A DNA stretch of 64,000 nucleotides from Quatrionicoccus australiensis (GCF_020510525.1 NZ_CP075188.1:2604001-2668000), one strand, 5' to 3'; shown: positions 40,601 to 51,002, counted from the stretch's first letter. Translations and numbers: made by a program. Notes: generated from the sequence alone by a model not told the origin.

Positions 40601-42850
40601 GGCAATACCGCCACCGACCAGACCAGCCTGACCTATACGCTTGACCTGACACCGCCACAGCCTTGGATTGCACTCGACGCCAATTTTGCTGGCGACGGCT
40701 TCATCAATCTCGCCGAATCGACCGCCCCTGCCATTGCTGTCACCGGTACCGTCGGTGGGGATGCCAAGCTCGGCGACCCGATTATCGTCAACATCAATGG
40801 TCACGATTACCTGACCAGCGTCATTCAGCGCAACCCGACCACCCTCGGCTTCAGTATCGATGTCCCGGGCAAAGAACTGGTTGCCGATCCTAACCACACT
40901 ATTGATGCCAAGGTGACATCGACTGACAAGGCAGGTAATCAAGCCTCAGCTGACACCAGCCTGACCTACATGGTGGATACGACCCGCCCCACCCTCAGCA
41001 TTGATTCGTCCGGCGCCATTGTTTCGGAAGAAGGCATCGCCGTGATCGGCCTTCCGGACAACGTCGGCAAGCCTGACACTACCGACAAATCGACGGCCAG
41101 CGGCACATTGACTGTCACGGATGACAACAGCGTCAAGCTGACCCTTGTCGCGCCAGCTGAAACCCTTACCGCGGGCGGCGCCACTATCGTTTGGACACTC
41201 GACGCCTCCGGTCAGCAACTGGTCGGACACATCGGCAGTGCAAATGGTGAAGTTGCGATCATCGTCAAGCTAATCGACGACAACGGCAATTACAAATACC
41301 AGGTGCAGTTGTTGCACGGGATTGACCACCCGAATACAACGAGTGAAGACAGCAAGACCTTCAATATCGGCGTGCAAGCAACCGACCGCGCCGGCAACAG
41401 CAGCGTTGCCGATCTGGCCGTCAGCATCCAAGACGACTCGCCAGTCGTCACCGCCGCCGCGATCCACTCGGCGAGTTCAGGCAGCTTGGGCCTGTTTGGT
41501 GCGGATGGTGGCCATGTCGCCACGATCGGTGTCGGCGACTACACCTATACGTACAACGCCGAATCGAATACCGTCAGCCGCTCGGGCTCATCGAGTTCGG
41601 CTTCGTCCTACAGTTACAACGGCGTCACCCACACCCTTTCCATCCAAACGGCCAACGGCGAGTGGATTTCGATCAACATGGAGAATGCCAGCTATAGCTA
41701 TACACCGGGCACCCCAATGAGCAAGCTGCAATACACCAAGGTCGATTTCACGCTGGTCGATGGTGATGGCGACAGGGTCCAAGGTGCAGTACGTTTCGAC
41801 GGCACGGTCAATCCGATCAACGTCGCACCGGATACAGACATCCACACTAGCGGCAATCTGCTGGGCATCATTGGCCTATCAACGCTCAACCTGATCGACA
41901 TTAGCACGCACCAAGCCTTCACAGCTTTCGATGCAAATCGCAACCTGAGCAAGGTAGAAATCAAGTACACCTCCTTCCTGACCGTCGGCACCGACCATCT
42001 CGCGGCATCGCAAGCACTTGCGCACGAACTCGGCCTAGTCATTAGTGTTGTCGATACGCCGAGCTTCTTGGGCACAGAATCAGTACTGACGATCACCTCG
42101 GCAACACCAGGCGGCACGATCAGCAACCTGGCGATCAACGAGTTGCTCGGTACTGTCTATGTCGACCAGTCCTCGTTGATTGATCTTACTGTCGGCAATA
42201 GCTACAGCATCACGGCTACCGACAGCCAGGGTCTGAGCCACACGAGCAACGACTTCACGCTGCTTGATCTCAATTTGATCAACAACCCGGCCAGCCACAC
42301 CGGCATTCAGGAAGGCAGTACAGGCAACGATACATTGACTGGCACAGCCGGTAGCGACCGTCTCTACGGCTACGCCGGTGACGATGTCCTGACCGCAGGG
42401 GACGGTAACGACCTGATCCGTGCAGGTACTGGCAACGACCAACTCAACGGTGGTAATGGCTCTGATATTCTGATCGGCAGTGCCGGTAACGATATCCTGT
42501 TCGGCAATGCTGGCAGCGACGTTTTCCGCTGGGAGTATGCCGATCAGGGCACAGCTAAAGCACCAGCGATCGATATCGTTGCAGACTTCAACAACGGCGA
42601 CATACTCGACCTGCGCGACCTGCTGCAAAACGAGTTCCATATGGATAGCGATGTCGGCAATTTGGGCAATTACCTGCACTTCACGACATCGGGAGGCAAC
42701 ACGACCATCGACATCAAGCCGATCGGCACCGGTGGCGCCGTAACACAGGAAATCGTTCTCTATGGTGTCGATCTTTCCCATAACGGTACCCTTTCGGATA
42801 CACAGATCATCCAGAACCTGCTGCAGAACGGCAAGCTGCTGACCGACTGA
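34688..42850 (+). CDS. Giant repetitive BapA/LapA-like RTX adhesin
   Basis: Predicted cell-surface adhesin of 2720 residues. Residues 1-130 resemble the N-terminal retention module of LapA-type adhesins (LTGAAFARD, LKTGDVIREGETV, LKLADGRDLAV), then PAAGG (115-119), a possible LapG cleavage site. Two Ig-like domains follow, then nine 107-residue repeats and seven 111-residue repeats, a T1SS-143-like region near 2250-2400, and eight RTX nonapeptides (about 2541-2615: GNDTLTG, GDDVLTA, GNDILFG). The C-terminus carries the type I secretion signal region. No Cys is evident in the repeats. Neither LapD nor LapG is encoded in the window. A TolC-family gene follows at 33 bp. Confidence 0.92.
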   Translation: MAQAQIIARVTSLTGAAFARDSAGNTRRLKTGDVIREGETVSATDGSEAMLKLADGRDLAVRPGLPAKLDSEVAAMNKPDATDSALSINKKGFQKIAKALSSGSNLDTLLDEDAPAAGGVSGSGNEGHTFVELLRIAETVGGASGYQFDATGNRSGNLAGSGAPILTSTFALTVDAPDNTNDTTPTITGQTELVPGSVITLSITDSAGLVQTVSTTVKGDGSFAVDVPAPLGQGNYTVVASGVDAAGNTGSGSDSGSVDSIAPTLSAQLDPASDSGTKGDGITNDQTPTISGTGEPGSSIVVVMPGTGETLSTTVKADGTWSVTPSQNIPNNTSDQADVTETDSAGNVTHAKVDLAIDVAPPQISVDIDLIAGDDIVNKNESTAAAIPVTGTVSGAFNVGDTVTVTVNGKEFTTSVQAGGKFSVDVSGADLTADFDHIVEVVVTTSDAAGNIGTAQAVENYTVNTTPPAIAISLDANVAGDGIVNKTESTAAAIPVTGTVSGAFNVGDTVTVTVNGKEFTGTVLAGGRFSINVPGADLAADGDRIVDAKVTTTDAAGNTATALDTQNYTVNTTPPAIAISLDANVAGDGIVNKTESTAAAIPVTGTVSGAFNVGDTVTVTVNGKEFTGTVLAGGRFSINVPGADLAADGDRIVDAKVTTTDAAGNTATALDTQNYTVNTTPPAIAISLDANVAGDGIVNLAESTAASIPVTGTVSGAFNVGDTVTVTVNGKNFTGSVLAGGKFSVDVPGADLAADGDRIVDAKVTTTDAAGNTATALDTQNYTVNTNPPAISISLDANVAGDGIVNLAESTATSIPVTGTVSGAFNVGDTVTVTVNGKNFTGSVLAGGKFSVDVPGADLAADGDRIVDAKVTTTDAAGNTATALDTQNYTVNTNPPAISISLDANVAGDGIVNKAESTMAAIPVTGTVSGAFNVGETVTVTVNGKNFTGSVLPGGKFSVDVPGADLAADGDRIVDAKVTTTDAAGNTATALDTQNYTVNTNPPAISISLDANVAGDGIVNKAESTMAAIPVTGTVSGAFNVGDTVTVTVNGKNFTGSVLAGGKFSVDVPGADLAADGDRIVDAKVTTTDAAGNTATALDTQNYTVNTNPPAISISLDANVAGDGIVNLAESTTTSIPVTGTVSGAFNVGDTVTVTVNGKNFTGSVLAGGKFSVDVPGADLAADGDRIVDAKVTTTDAAGNTATALDTQNYTVNTNPPAISISLDANVAGDGIVNKAESTMAAIPVTGTVSGAFNVGDTVTVTVNGKNFTGSVLAGGKFSVDVPGADLAADGDRIVDAKVTTTDAAGNSATAFDTQDYRLATDLPKATIALDANFAGDGIINLAESTATAIAVTGTVGGDVKLGDSVVVSVNGKDYTTSVIQRNATTLGFSVNVPGADLKADTDHTIDARITTSDGAGNQISNNTSLTYAVDTTPPSPTIALDANFAGDGIINLAESTAAAIAVTGTVGGDAKLGDTVVVTINGKDYTTSVIQRNATTLGFSVDVPGAELKADANQTIEAKVTATDQAGNSATVDTSLTYAVDTTPPSPTIALDANFAGDGIINLAESTAAAIAVTGTVGGDVKLGDTVVATINGKDYTTTVIQRNATTLGFSVDVPGAELKADADHTIEAKVTATDQAGNSATVETSLTYAVDTAPPSPTIALDANFAGDGIINLAESTAATIAVTGTVGGDAKLGDAIVVSINGHDYTTTVIQRNATTLGFSVDVPGHELAVDADHTIEAKVTATDQAGNSATVDTSLTYAVDTTPPAATIALDANFAGDGIINLAESTAAAIAVTGTVGGDVKLGDAVIVSINGHDYTTTVIQRNATTLGFSVNVPGQELVADPDLTIEAKVTTTDQAGNSATIDTSLTYALDILPPSATIALDANFAGDGIINLTESTATAIAVTGTVGGDVKLGDSVIVTINSHDYLTTVIQRAPGTLGFSVDVPGNQLKADADLTIEARVTTTDKAGNTATDQTSLTYTLDLTPPQPWIALDANFAGDGFINLAESTAPAIAVTGTVGGDAKLGDPIIVNINGHDYLTSVIQRNPTTLGFSIDVPGKELVADPNHTIDAKVTSTDKAGNQASADTSLTYMVDTTRPTLSIDSSGAIVSEEGIAVIGLPDNVGKPDTTDKSTASGTLTVTDDNSVKLTLVAPAETLTAGGATIVWTLDASGQQLVGHIGSANGEVAIIVKLIDDNGNYKYQVQLLHGIDHPNTTSEDSKTFNIGVQATDRAGNSSVADLAVSIQDDSPVVTAAAIHSASSGSLGLFGADGGHVATIGVGDYTYTYNAESNTVSRSGSSSSASSYSYNGVTHTLSIQTANGEWISINMENASYSYTPGTPMSKLQYTKVDFTLVDGDGDRVQGAVRFDGTVNPINVAPDTDIHTSGNLLGIIGLSTLNLIDISTHQAFTAFDANRNLSKVEIKYTSFLTVGTDHLAASQALAHELGLVISVVDTPSFLGTESVLTITSATPGGTISNLAINELLGTVYVDQSSLIDLTVGNSYSITATDSQGLSHTSNDFTLLDLNLINNPASHTGIQEGSTGNDTLTGTAGSDRLYGYAGDDVLTAGDGNDLIRAGTGNDQLNGGNGSDILIGSAGNDILFGNAGSDVFRWEYADQGTAKAPAIDIVADFNNGDILDLRDLLQNEFHMDSDVGNLGNYLHFTTSGGNTTIDIKPIGTGGAVTQEIVLYGVDLSHNGTLSDTQIIQNLLQNGKLLTD
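35758..38646 (+). repeat. Nine tandem 321-bp repeats (type A) in the adhesin gene
   Basis: Units of exactly 321 bp (107 residues; core ISLDANVAGDGIVN, IPVTGTVSGAFNVGDTVTV, DAAGNTATALDTQNY). The first (35758-36078) is divergent. Units 36079-36399 and 36400-36720 are almost base-identical. Later units alternate NLAEST and NKAESTMAA variants. High DNA identity implies recent duplication or gene conversion. Confidence 0.9.
38647..40978 (+). repeat. Seven tandem 333-bp repeats (type B) in the adhesin gene
   Basis: Units of about 333 bp (111 residues; core IALDANFAGDGIINLAEST, IAVTGTVGGD, VIQRNATTLGFSVDVPG, TDQAGNSATVDTSLTY). Homologous to type A but with an insertion around VIQRN, and more diverged from each other toward the 3' end. 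Confidence 0.88.
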
Positions 42851-42883
42851 ACACGCCACAACATTACTCAGGACTAAATACTC

Positions 42884-44734
42884 ATGAAACAAAACGCAAT
42901 TCTGCTTGCCTTGCTCGCCACCTTTCCATTGTTCTCTGCTGCGGCCCCGAGCGGCGCGCCGGCCACACTGAAGGAGGTTGCGCAGCAGGCCGTGCTGAGC
43001 AGCCCGGAAGTCACTTCGAAATGGCACAATCTGAAGGCTGCCGAAGAAGAAGTCGGCGTTGCACGTGGCGCTTTTTTGCCTCGGATTGATCTGACAGCCG
43101 GCACCGGGCGTGAAAGCTTGAAACAGCCACCGGCTGATCAAAGCAATAACTACACCCGCAGTAACTACGGCCTCAGCCTTAATCAAATACTGTTCGACGG
43201 CTTTGCCACCCACAGCGAGGTTAAGCGCCTGGATAAGGCACGCTTGGTCCGCTACTACGAACTGCTCGACGCATCCGAGAATATCGCCCTTGAGGCGACC
43301 CGCGCCTACCTGGACGTACTTCGCTATCGCTTCCTGGTCAATCTGGCGGAAGATAACTACGTCCAGCACAAGGCTACGCACGAACAACTGATTCGTCGTA
43401 CTCAGTCCGGCGTCGGTCGCCGCGTCGACCTTGAGCAAGCAGGTAGCCGTTTAGCCTTGGCCGAAATCAATCTAACAACAGAAACAGCCAACCTGCATGA
43501 TGTGACTGCACGCTACCAACGTCTTGTCAACAGTCAGCCGCCGGGCTCGGTTATTCCGCCCGCTCAGTTGAGCAACGGCTTACCTGCCAGCCAGAAGGCT
43601 GCGCAAGAGACCCTGTACAAGAAAAACCCGACCCTTCTCGCCGCGATTGAGAATATCGAAGCAGCTCAGAACGACATGGAAGTACGGCGTGCAGCCTATA
43701 TGCCGAAGCTTGATTTCCGTGCACGGACCGACCACATCAACAACTATCTTGGAGTTGACGGAAATCGGGTCCAGAATGTAGCCGAACTGGTCGTCAACTG
43801 GAATATATTCAACGGAGGATCGGATCGAGCTCGTGAAAAGCAGTATGCCGAACGCAAGAACATTGCGCTCGACCTACGCGAAAAAGCTTGCCGCGATACC
43901 CGTCAAACCTTATCGATTGCTTATAACGATGTGCTGCGCCTGAAAGAACAGTCTAACTATCTGGCCACCCAAGTCAGCCTGCTGGAAAAAACCCGCGATG
44001 CTTACCGCGACCAGTTTAACGTCGGCCAACGCACCCTGCTCGACCTACTTGACACCGAAAACGAATTGCTCAGTGCCCGCCGCAATGCGGTAAACGCCGA
44101 CACCGACCTTAGTCTTGCCTATCTGCGTACCTATGCTGGCATGGGCACCCTGCTTGAATACCTCGGCCTGCAAAAGCTCGAAGCACGCGACCCGGAAAGC
44201 AGTGAACTAGCAGTTGTCGATGCCAGCCAACTCTGCCCGAACGACTCGATCGGCACTTTCGCTTCGGATCGTGAAGCCCTTAATGCTCGAGCAATGAGCC
44301 AACTCAATATTAAACCGGCCGCACCAATGCCTACCCTAGCCACGGGTCAAGAACAGGTGGTAAGTAGTCAGATTCGCGCATGGTCGGCTGCATGGAAGGC
44401 AAAAAATTATTCGAGCTACGTTGCTTTCTATGCCCCTACCTTCACGCCTGACGGTGGCTTGGCCCGCGAAGACTGGGCGCAACTTCGTCGCGCCCGAATC
44501 TCAAGCCGTGACAACATCCAGATCGACATCCAGGACATTGACGTCCATCTCGACGGACAAGACCGAGCGACCGCACGCTTCCGCCAGACCTATTACTCAA
44601 CACAGTACAAGGACGTTACACAAAAGACCCTAGAAATGATCCTGATCGGTGGCAAATGGCTGATTAACCGAGAGCATTCCGTACCCTGTGCCGGCAACAC
44701 AGTGGGCGGTTGCAAAGTCACTGGCGGCAAATAA
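42884..44734 (+). CDS. TolC-family outer-membrane protein fused to an NTF2-like domain
   Basis: 616 residues with a signal peptide (ILLALLATFPLFSAAAP). About residues 28-450 are TolC/AggA/LapE-like: AVLSSPEVTSKWHNLKAAEEEV, SLNQILFDGFATHSEVK, VGQRTLLDLLDTENELL. After a linker, about 490-600 form an extra domain (IRAWSAAWKAKNYSSYVAFY, ISSRDNIQIDIQDIDVHL, KTLEMILIGGKWLINRE) resembling the SnoaL/NTF2-like C-terminal domains of Cds6-type envelope proteins. TolC proteins normally end before this. It is probably the outer-membrane duct for the giant adhesin, with the extra domain facing the periplasm. Confidence 0.85.
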   Translation: MKQNAILLALLATFPLFSAAAPSGAPATLKEVAQQAVLSSPEVTSKWHNLKAAEEEVGVARGAFLPRIDLTAGTGRESLKQPPADQSNNYTRSNYGLSLNQILFDGFATHSEVKRLDKARLVRYYELLDASENIALEATRAYLDVLRYRFLVNLAEDNYVQHKATHEQLIRRTQSGVGRRVDLEQAGSRLALAEINLTTETANLHDVTARYQRLVNSQPPGSVIPPAQLSNGLPASQKAAQETLYKKNPTLLAAIENIEAAQNDMEVRRAAYMPKLDFRARTDHINNYLGVDGNRVQNVAELVVNWNIFNGGSDRAREKQYAERKNIALDLREKACRDTRQTLSIAYNDVLRLKEQSNYLATQVSLLEKTRDAYRDQFNVGQRTLLDLLDTENELLSARRNAVNADTDLSLAYLRTYAGMGTLLEYLGLQKLEARDPESSELAVVDASQLCPNDSIGTFASDREALNARAMSQLNIKPAAPMPTLATGQEQVVSSQIRAWSAAWKAKNYSSYVAFYAPTFTPDGGLAREDWAQLRRARISSRDNIQIDIQDIDVHLDGQDRATARFRQTYYSTQYKDVTQKTLEMILIGGKWLINREHSVPCAGNTVGGCKVTGGK

Positions 44735-44792
44735 GTCCCCAAACAGGAATCAGCCTGCGCAGACTTGTTAAAAGCCAGTTTTCAATAGCAGG

Positions 44793-44828
44793 AAATGCCT
44801 GTCATCGTTGCGATGACAGGCATTTTTT
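44793..44828 (+). terminator. Terminator after the adhesin/TolC unit
   Basis: Stem AAATGCCTGTCATCG and complement (15 bp) around TTG, followed by a T run. Ends the accessory block's plus-strand transcription. Confidence 0.92.
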
Positions 44829-44972
44829 TAGGTTCATCGCGTTTTACCGGGGAATGCGGTAAGCGCCCGGCAAACCCATCTGTAAATTGACGCGTTAGAC
44901 CGCGAAGATCGCGTCCCCCTGAGAACCCAAGCAGGGTAAACCGGAAGGGAGTGGTGAGGAAACCCATAAACG
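44829..44972. other. Intergenic stretch between terminators, no recognised feature
   Basis: About 145 bp between the adhesin-unit terminator and the tRNA-His terminator. A minus-strand frame passes through it from the tRNA, but nothing in the translation is recognisable. It is the place to look for an attachment-site copy. Confidence 0.3.
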
Positions 44973-45000
44973 AAAAACCCCCTGACGAATCAAGGGGTTC
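44973..45000 (-). terminator. Terminator of tRNA-His
   Basis: Hairpin of AACCCC/GGGGTT plus TGA/TCA around CGAA, with the A run at 44973-44977 giving a U tail on the minus strand, 13 bp beyond the tRNA 3' end. Confidence 0.7.
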
Positions 45001-45012
45001 TCGTTTAAATTC

Positions 45013-45089
45013 TGGGGCGACTGATGGGGCTCGAACCCACGACAACCGGAATCACAATCCGGGACTCTACCAACTGAGCTACAGCCGCC
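45013..45089 (-). tRNA. tRNA-His (GTG)
   Basis: The minus strand folds into a cloverleaf: acceptor GCGGCTG/CAGTCGC with the extra 5' G typical of tRNA-His, D arm AGCTCAGTTGGTAGAG, anticodon loop with GTG in CGGATTGTGATTCCG, T arm GTGGGTTCGAGCCCCAT, and encoded CCA. It marks the right edge of the accessory block. Confidence 0.95.
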
Positions 45090-45242
45090 GCTGAGCGAAG
45101 GCGCGCATTGTACGAACTTCTGAAAGCGCTGTCTACAACTTCTTCTTCAATTGCTGCGAACGAATGCAACTGCTGTCAGTTTGATCCACCGTGATAGAAT
45201 TGACAGCTTTATTTTTCGGCTCTGTAGTCACAAGGAATTCTC

Positions 45243-46547
45243 ATGGAAGCAACCACTGCACAAGCTAACGAACTCGAACGTAGCGTCGACCTCTCCATCG
45301 CCATTGCCGATATCGAGAAGGAAATGGACCAGCGCCTGAAGCGCATGGGCAAGAACATCAAGATGCCGGGCTTCCGTCCGGGCAAGGTGCCGCTCCACAT
45401 CGTCAAGCAGCAGTATGGCGACCAGGCTCGTCACGAAATCCTCTCCGAACAACTCGACCGCGTCTTCGGCGAAACCGTGACCGCCCAGAAGCTGCGCGTT
45501 GCCGGCTATCCGCGCATCGAGCCGAAGACCACCGAAAGCACGACCCACATCGAATTCGCTGCCACCTTCGAAATCTACCCGGAATTCGTGCCTGGTGACC
45601 TGTCAACCGCTGAAGTCGAGCGTCCGGTCCTCGAAGTCGGCGAAGCCGAAATCACCAAGACCCTGGACATCCTGCGCAAGCAGCGCGTTTCCTACGCCGA
45701 CGCCGACCGCGCCGCCGCCAAGGAAGACCGTGTTGTCATCGACTTCCTCGGCAAGAAGGACGGCGTCCCGTTCGCTGGCGGTGAAGCCAAGGATTACCCG
45801 TTCGTGCTCGGCCAGGGCCAGATGCTGCCTGATTTCGAAAATGCCGTCGAAGGCGCCAAGGCTGGCGAATCGAAGACTTTCGACCTGGCTTTCCCGGCTG
45901 ACTACCACGCCAAGGATCTGGCCGGCCAGACGGTTCAGTTCGACATCACCGTCAAGCAGGTGCAAGCCCCGGTCCTGCCGGAACTGGACGCCGAGTTCGC
46001 GACCAGCATGGGCATTGCCGACGGCGACGTCGCCAAGATGAAGGCCGAGATCGAAGCCAACCTGAAGCGCGAAGTGAAGAAGCGCATTGAAGCCAAGCTC
46101 AAGGATCAGGTCATGGAAGCCCTGCTCAAGGCCAACCCGATTGCCGTACCGGGCGCCCTGATCGAAATGGAAGTCCAGCGCCTGATGCAGGCTGCCCGCC
46201 AGGATATGGAACAGCGCGGCATGAAGACCAAGGACTTCCCGATCCAGCCGGAATGGTTTGCCGACCAGGCTAAGCGCCGCGTCACCCTTGGCCTGGTTCT
46301 TGCTGAAGTCGTCAAGACGGAAAAGCTGCAGGCAACGCCGGAACAAGTTCGCGCCATGGTCGAAGAAACCGCCCAGAGCTACGAGCATCCGGAAGAAGTC
46401 ATCCGTTGGTACTACGCCCAACCGCAACGCCTCGGCGAAGTGGAAGGTGTGGCAATCGAGAACAATGTGGTTGAATGGGTACTGGGCAAGGCCAAGGTCA
46501 CCGACAAGGCTGCCGTTTTTGATGAACTGATGGGCCAGAACCAGTAA
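45243..46547 (+). CDS. tig: Trigger factor
   Basis: Ribosome-associated chaperone and prolyl isomerase of 434 residues. The ribosome-binding signature is GFRPGKVPLHIVKQQYG (about 43-59). The FKBP-like domain spans about 150-245 (DRVVIDFLGKKDGVPF), with the helical C-terminal cradle after it. The start is preceded by CAAGGAATTCTC. It precedes clpP and clpX, the usual proteobacterial order. Confidence 0.96.
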   Translation: MEATTAQANELERSVDLSIAIADIEKEMDQRLKRMGKNIKMPGFRPGKVPLHIVKQQYGDQARHEILSEQLDRVFGETVTAQKLRVAGYPRIEPKTTESTTHIEFAATFEIYPEFVPGDLSTAEVERPVLEVGEAEITKTLDILRKQRVSYADADRAAAKEDRVVIDFLGKKDGVPFAGGEAKDYPFVLGQGQMLPDFENAVEGAKAGESKTFDLAFPADYHAKDLAGQTVQFDITVKQVQAPVLPELDAEFATSMGIADGDVAKMKAEIEANLKREVKKRIEAKLKDQVMEALLKANPIAVPGALIEMEVQRLMQAARQDMEQRGMKTKDFPIQPEWFADQAKRRVTLGLVLAEVVKTEKLQATPEQVRAMVEETAQSYEHPEEVIRWYYAQPQRLGEVEGVAIENNVVEWVLGKAKVTDKAAVFDELMGQNQ

Positions 46548-46603
46548 TTTCCGGCACGTCACAAAAACAACAAACGTCTGTAACGTAACCAACAAGGGCT
46601 GAC

Positions 46604-47233
46604 ATGAATATCGACAACGCAAGCAACTGGGATCCGCAAGCACTGGGCCTCATCCCGATGGTGGTAGAACAGAGCGGCCGTGGCGAGCGCTCTTACGACA
46701 TCTACTCCCGCCTGTTGAAAGAGCGGGTGATCTTTCTTGTCGGCCCGGTTAACGACGCCAGCGCCAATCTGGTCGTCGCCCAATTGCTGTTCCTTGAAGC
46801 GGAAAACCCGGACAAGGACATTTACTTCTACATCAACTCGCCGGGTGGCTCGGTGACGGCTGGCATGTCGATTTACGACACCATGCAGTTCATCAAGCCC
46901 GACGTGTCGACGCTGTGCATTGGCCAGGCGTGCTCGATGGGCGCCTTCCTGCTCAACGCCGGCGCCAAGAACAAGCGCTTCGCGCTGCCCAATTCGCGCA
47001 TCATGATTCACCAGCCGCTCGGTGGCTTCCAGGGCCAGGCCTCGGATATCGCCATCCACGCCAAGGAAATCCTCTCCATCCGCGACCGTTTGAACCGGAT
47101 CATGGCCGAACACAGCGGTCAACCGCTGGAACGGATCGAAAAGGACACCGACCGTGACAATTTCCTTTCTGCTGACGAAGCGGCAGAATACGGTTTGATT
47201 GACAAGGTGCTTACCCGCCGCGATGCGGCTTGA
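46604..47233 (+). CDS. clpP: ATP-dependent Clp protease proteolytic subunit
   Basis: Serine protease of 209 residues. The catalytic Ser is in [11 protein letters not shown] and the His in MIHQPLGG; the N-terminal [20 protein letters not shown] is canonical. It forms the tetradecameric chamber used by ClpX, encoded 14 bp downstream. Confidence 0.97.
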   Translation: MNIDNASNWDPQALGLIPMVVEQSGRGERSYDIYSRLLKERVIFLVGPVNDASANLVVAQLLFLEAENPDKDIYFYINSPGGSVTAGMSIYDTMQFIKPDVSTLCIGQACSMGAFLLNAGAKNKRFALPNSRIMIHQPLGGFQGQASDIAIHAKEILSIRDRLNRIMAEHSGQPLERIEKDTDRDNFLSADEAAEYGLIDKVLTRRDAA

Positions 47234-47247
47234 CCGGAGAAATTCAG

Positions 47248-48510
47248 ATGTCTAAAGGCGGCCAGGAAAAACTGCTGTACTGCTCCTTCTGCGGCAAGAG
47301 CCAGCACGAAGTCAAAAAGCTTATCGCCGGCCCGTCGGTGTTCATCTGTGACGAGTGCATTGCCCTGTGCAACGACATCATTCGTGACGAGTTGCCCGAG
47401 GAAGCCGCCAAGGCGGGTCGTTCCGACCTGCCGACGCCGCGCGAGATCAGCTCCATTCTCGACCAGTACGTGATCGGCCAGGAAGTTGCCAAGCGCATCC
47501 TCTCGGTTGCCGTGTACAACCACTACAAGCGCCTGCGCCACACCGCCAAGAATACCGGCGAAGTGGAACTGGCGAAGAGCAACATCCTGCTGATCGGCCC
47601 GACCGGTTCCGGCAAGACCCTACTCGCCCAGACACTGGCCCGCATGCTCAACGTCCCCTTCGTGATGGCCGATGCCACCACGCTGACCGAAGCCGGCTAT
47701 GTCGGCGAGGACGTCGAGAACATCATCCAGAAGCTGCTGCAGAAGTGCGATTACGACATCGAGAAAGCACAGCAGGGTATTGTTTACATCGACGAAATCG
47801 ACAAGATTTCGCGCAAGTCCGACAACCCGTCGATCACCCGCGACGTCTCCGGTGAAGGCGTGCAGCAAGCCCTGTTGAAGCTGATCGAAGGCACGGTGGC
47901 CTCGATTCCGCCGCAGGGTGGCCGCAAGCACCCGAACCAAGACTTCGTCCAGGTCGACACCACGAACATTCTCTTTATTTGTGGCGGCGCCTTCGCCGGC
48001 CTGGAAAAGGTCATCCAGAAGCGCTCCGAAAAGGGCGGCATCGGCTTCGGCGCCGAGGTTAAGAGCAAGGATGACGGCAAGGCCGTCGGCAAGATCCTGC
48101 TCGAAACCGAACCCGAGGATCTGATCAAGTTCGGCCTCATCCCCGAGCTGATCGGCCGCCTGCCGGTCGTCGCGACGCTGCAGGAGCTGGAAGAAGACGC
48201 TCTGGTCCAGATCCTGACCGAACCCAAGAACGCCCTGGTCAAGCAATACCAGAAGCTGTTCAACATGGAAGAGGTCGAACTGGAAATTCGCCCCGGCGCC
48301 CTGTCGGCCATCGCCAAGAAAGCACTCGATCGCAAGACCGGTGCACGCGGCCTGCGCTCGATCATGGAACATGCCCTGCTCGACATCATGTACGAACTTC
48401 CGGGCATGGAGAATGTCGAAAAGGTCGTCATCGATGAAAACATGATCACCGGCGACACCCCGCCGCTGCTCATTTACGCCGATCAGCCAAAGGTTTCCGG
48501 CTCCAACTGA
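47248..48510 (+). CDS. clpX: ATP-dependent Clp protease ATP-binding subunit ClpX
   Basis: AAA+ unfoldase of 420 residues. N-terminal zinc-binding domain with CSFCGKSQ and CDECIALC, Walker [17 protein letters not shown] pore loop, Walker [11 protein letters not shown], and the ClpP-docking IGF loop in [12 protein letters not shown]. The start at 47248 follows GGAGAAATTCAG; an in-frame ATG lies upstream at 47230, overlapping the clpP stop. Confidence 0.97.
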   Translation: MSKGGQEKLLYCSFCGKSQHEVKKLIAGPSVFICDECIALCNDIIRDELPEEAAKAGRSDLPTPREISSILDQYVIGQEVAKRILSVAVYNHYKRLRHTAKNTGEVELAKSNILLIGPTGSGKTLLAQTLARMLNVPFVMADATTLTEAGYVGEDVENIIQKLLQKCDYDIEKAQQGIVYIDEIDKISRKSDNPSITRDVSGEGVQQALLKLIEGTVASIPPQGGRKHPNQDFVQVDTTNILFICGGAFAGLEKVIQKRSEKGGIGFGAEVKSKDDGKAVGKILLETEPEDLIKFGLIPELIGRLPVVATLQELEEDALVQILTEPKNALVKQYQKLFNMEEVELEIRPGALSAIAKKALDRKTGARGLRSIMEHALLDIMYELPGMENVEKVVIDENMITGDTPPLLIYADQPKVSGSN

Positions 48511-48517
48511 GCCGGTA

Positions 48518-48545
48518 CTTGAATTGCGGTTCCCCGCCCCCACCT
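48518..48545 (+). promoter_or_regulatory. Probable sigma32 heat-shock promoter of lon
   Basis: CTTGAA (48518-48523), 14 bases, then CCCCACCT (48538-48545), close to the sigma32 consensus CTTGAAA-N11-16-CCCCATNT. It lies 33 bp before the lon start, and lon is a classic sigma32 gene. Confidence 0.6.
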
Positions 48546-48577
48546 AGGGGGCACATACCTATTTCAAAGGCATCGTA

Positions 48578-50992
<2,415 letters not shown>

Positions 50993-51002
50993 TTTGTAAG
51001 GA

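Noticed and set aside
35012..40942. A 1976-codon open frame antisense to the adhesin gene
   Set aside because: It mirrors the repeat periodicity of the sense gene and arises because GC-rich repeat codons lack stops on the other strand. The translation is Gly/Val/Asp/Arg monotony with no domain.
35758..40978. CRISPR-like array
   Set aside because: The period is 321-333 bp and in frame with a single coding sequence; there are no short repeats with unique spacers anywhere in the window.
44782..45045. An 87-codon minus-strand frame running out of tRNA-His
   Set aside because: Its first residues are the translated tRNA and the rest matches nothing I recognise.
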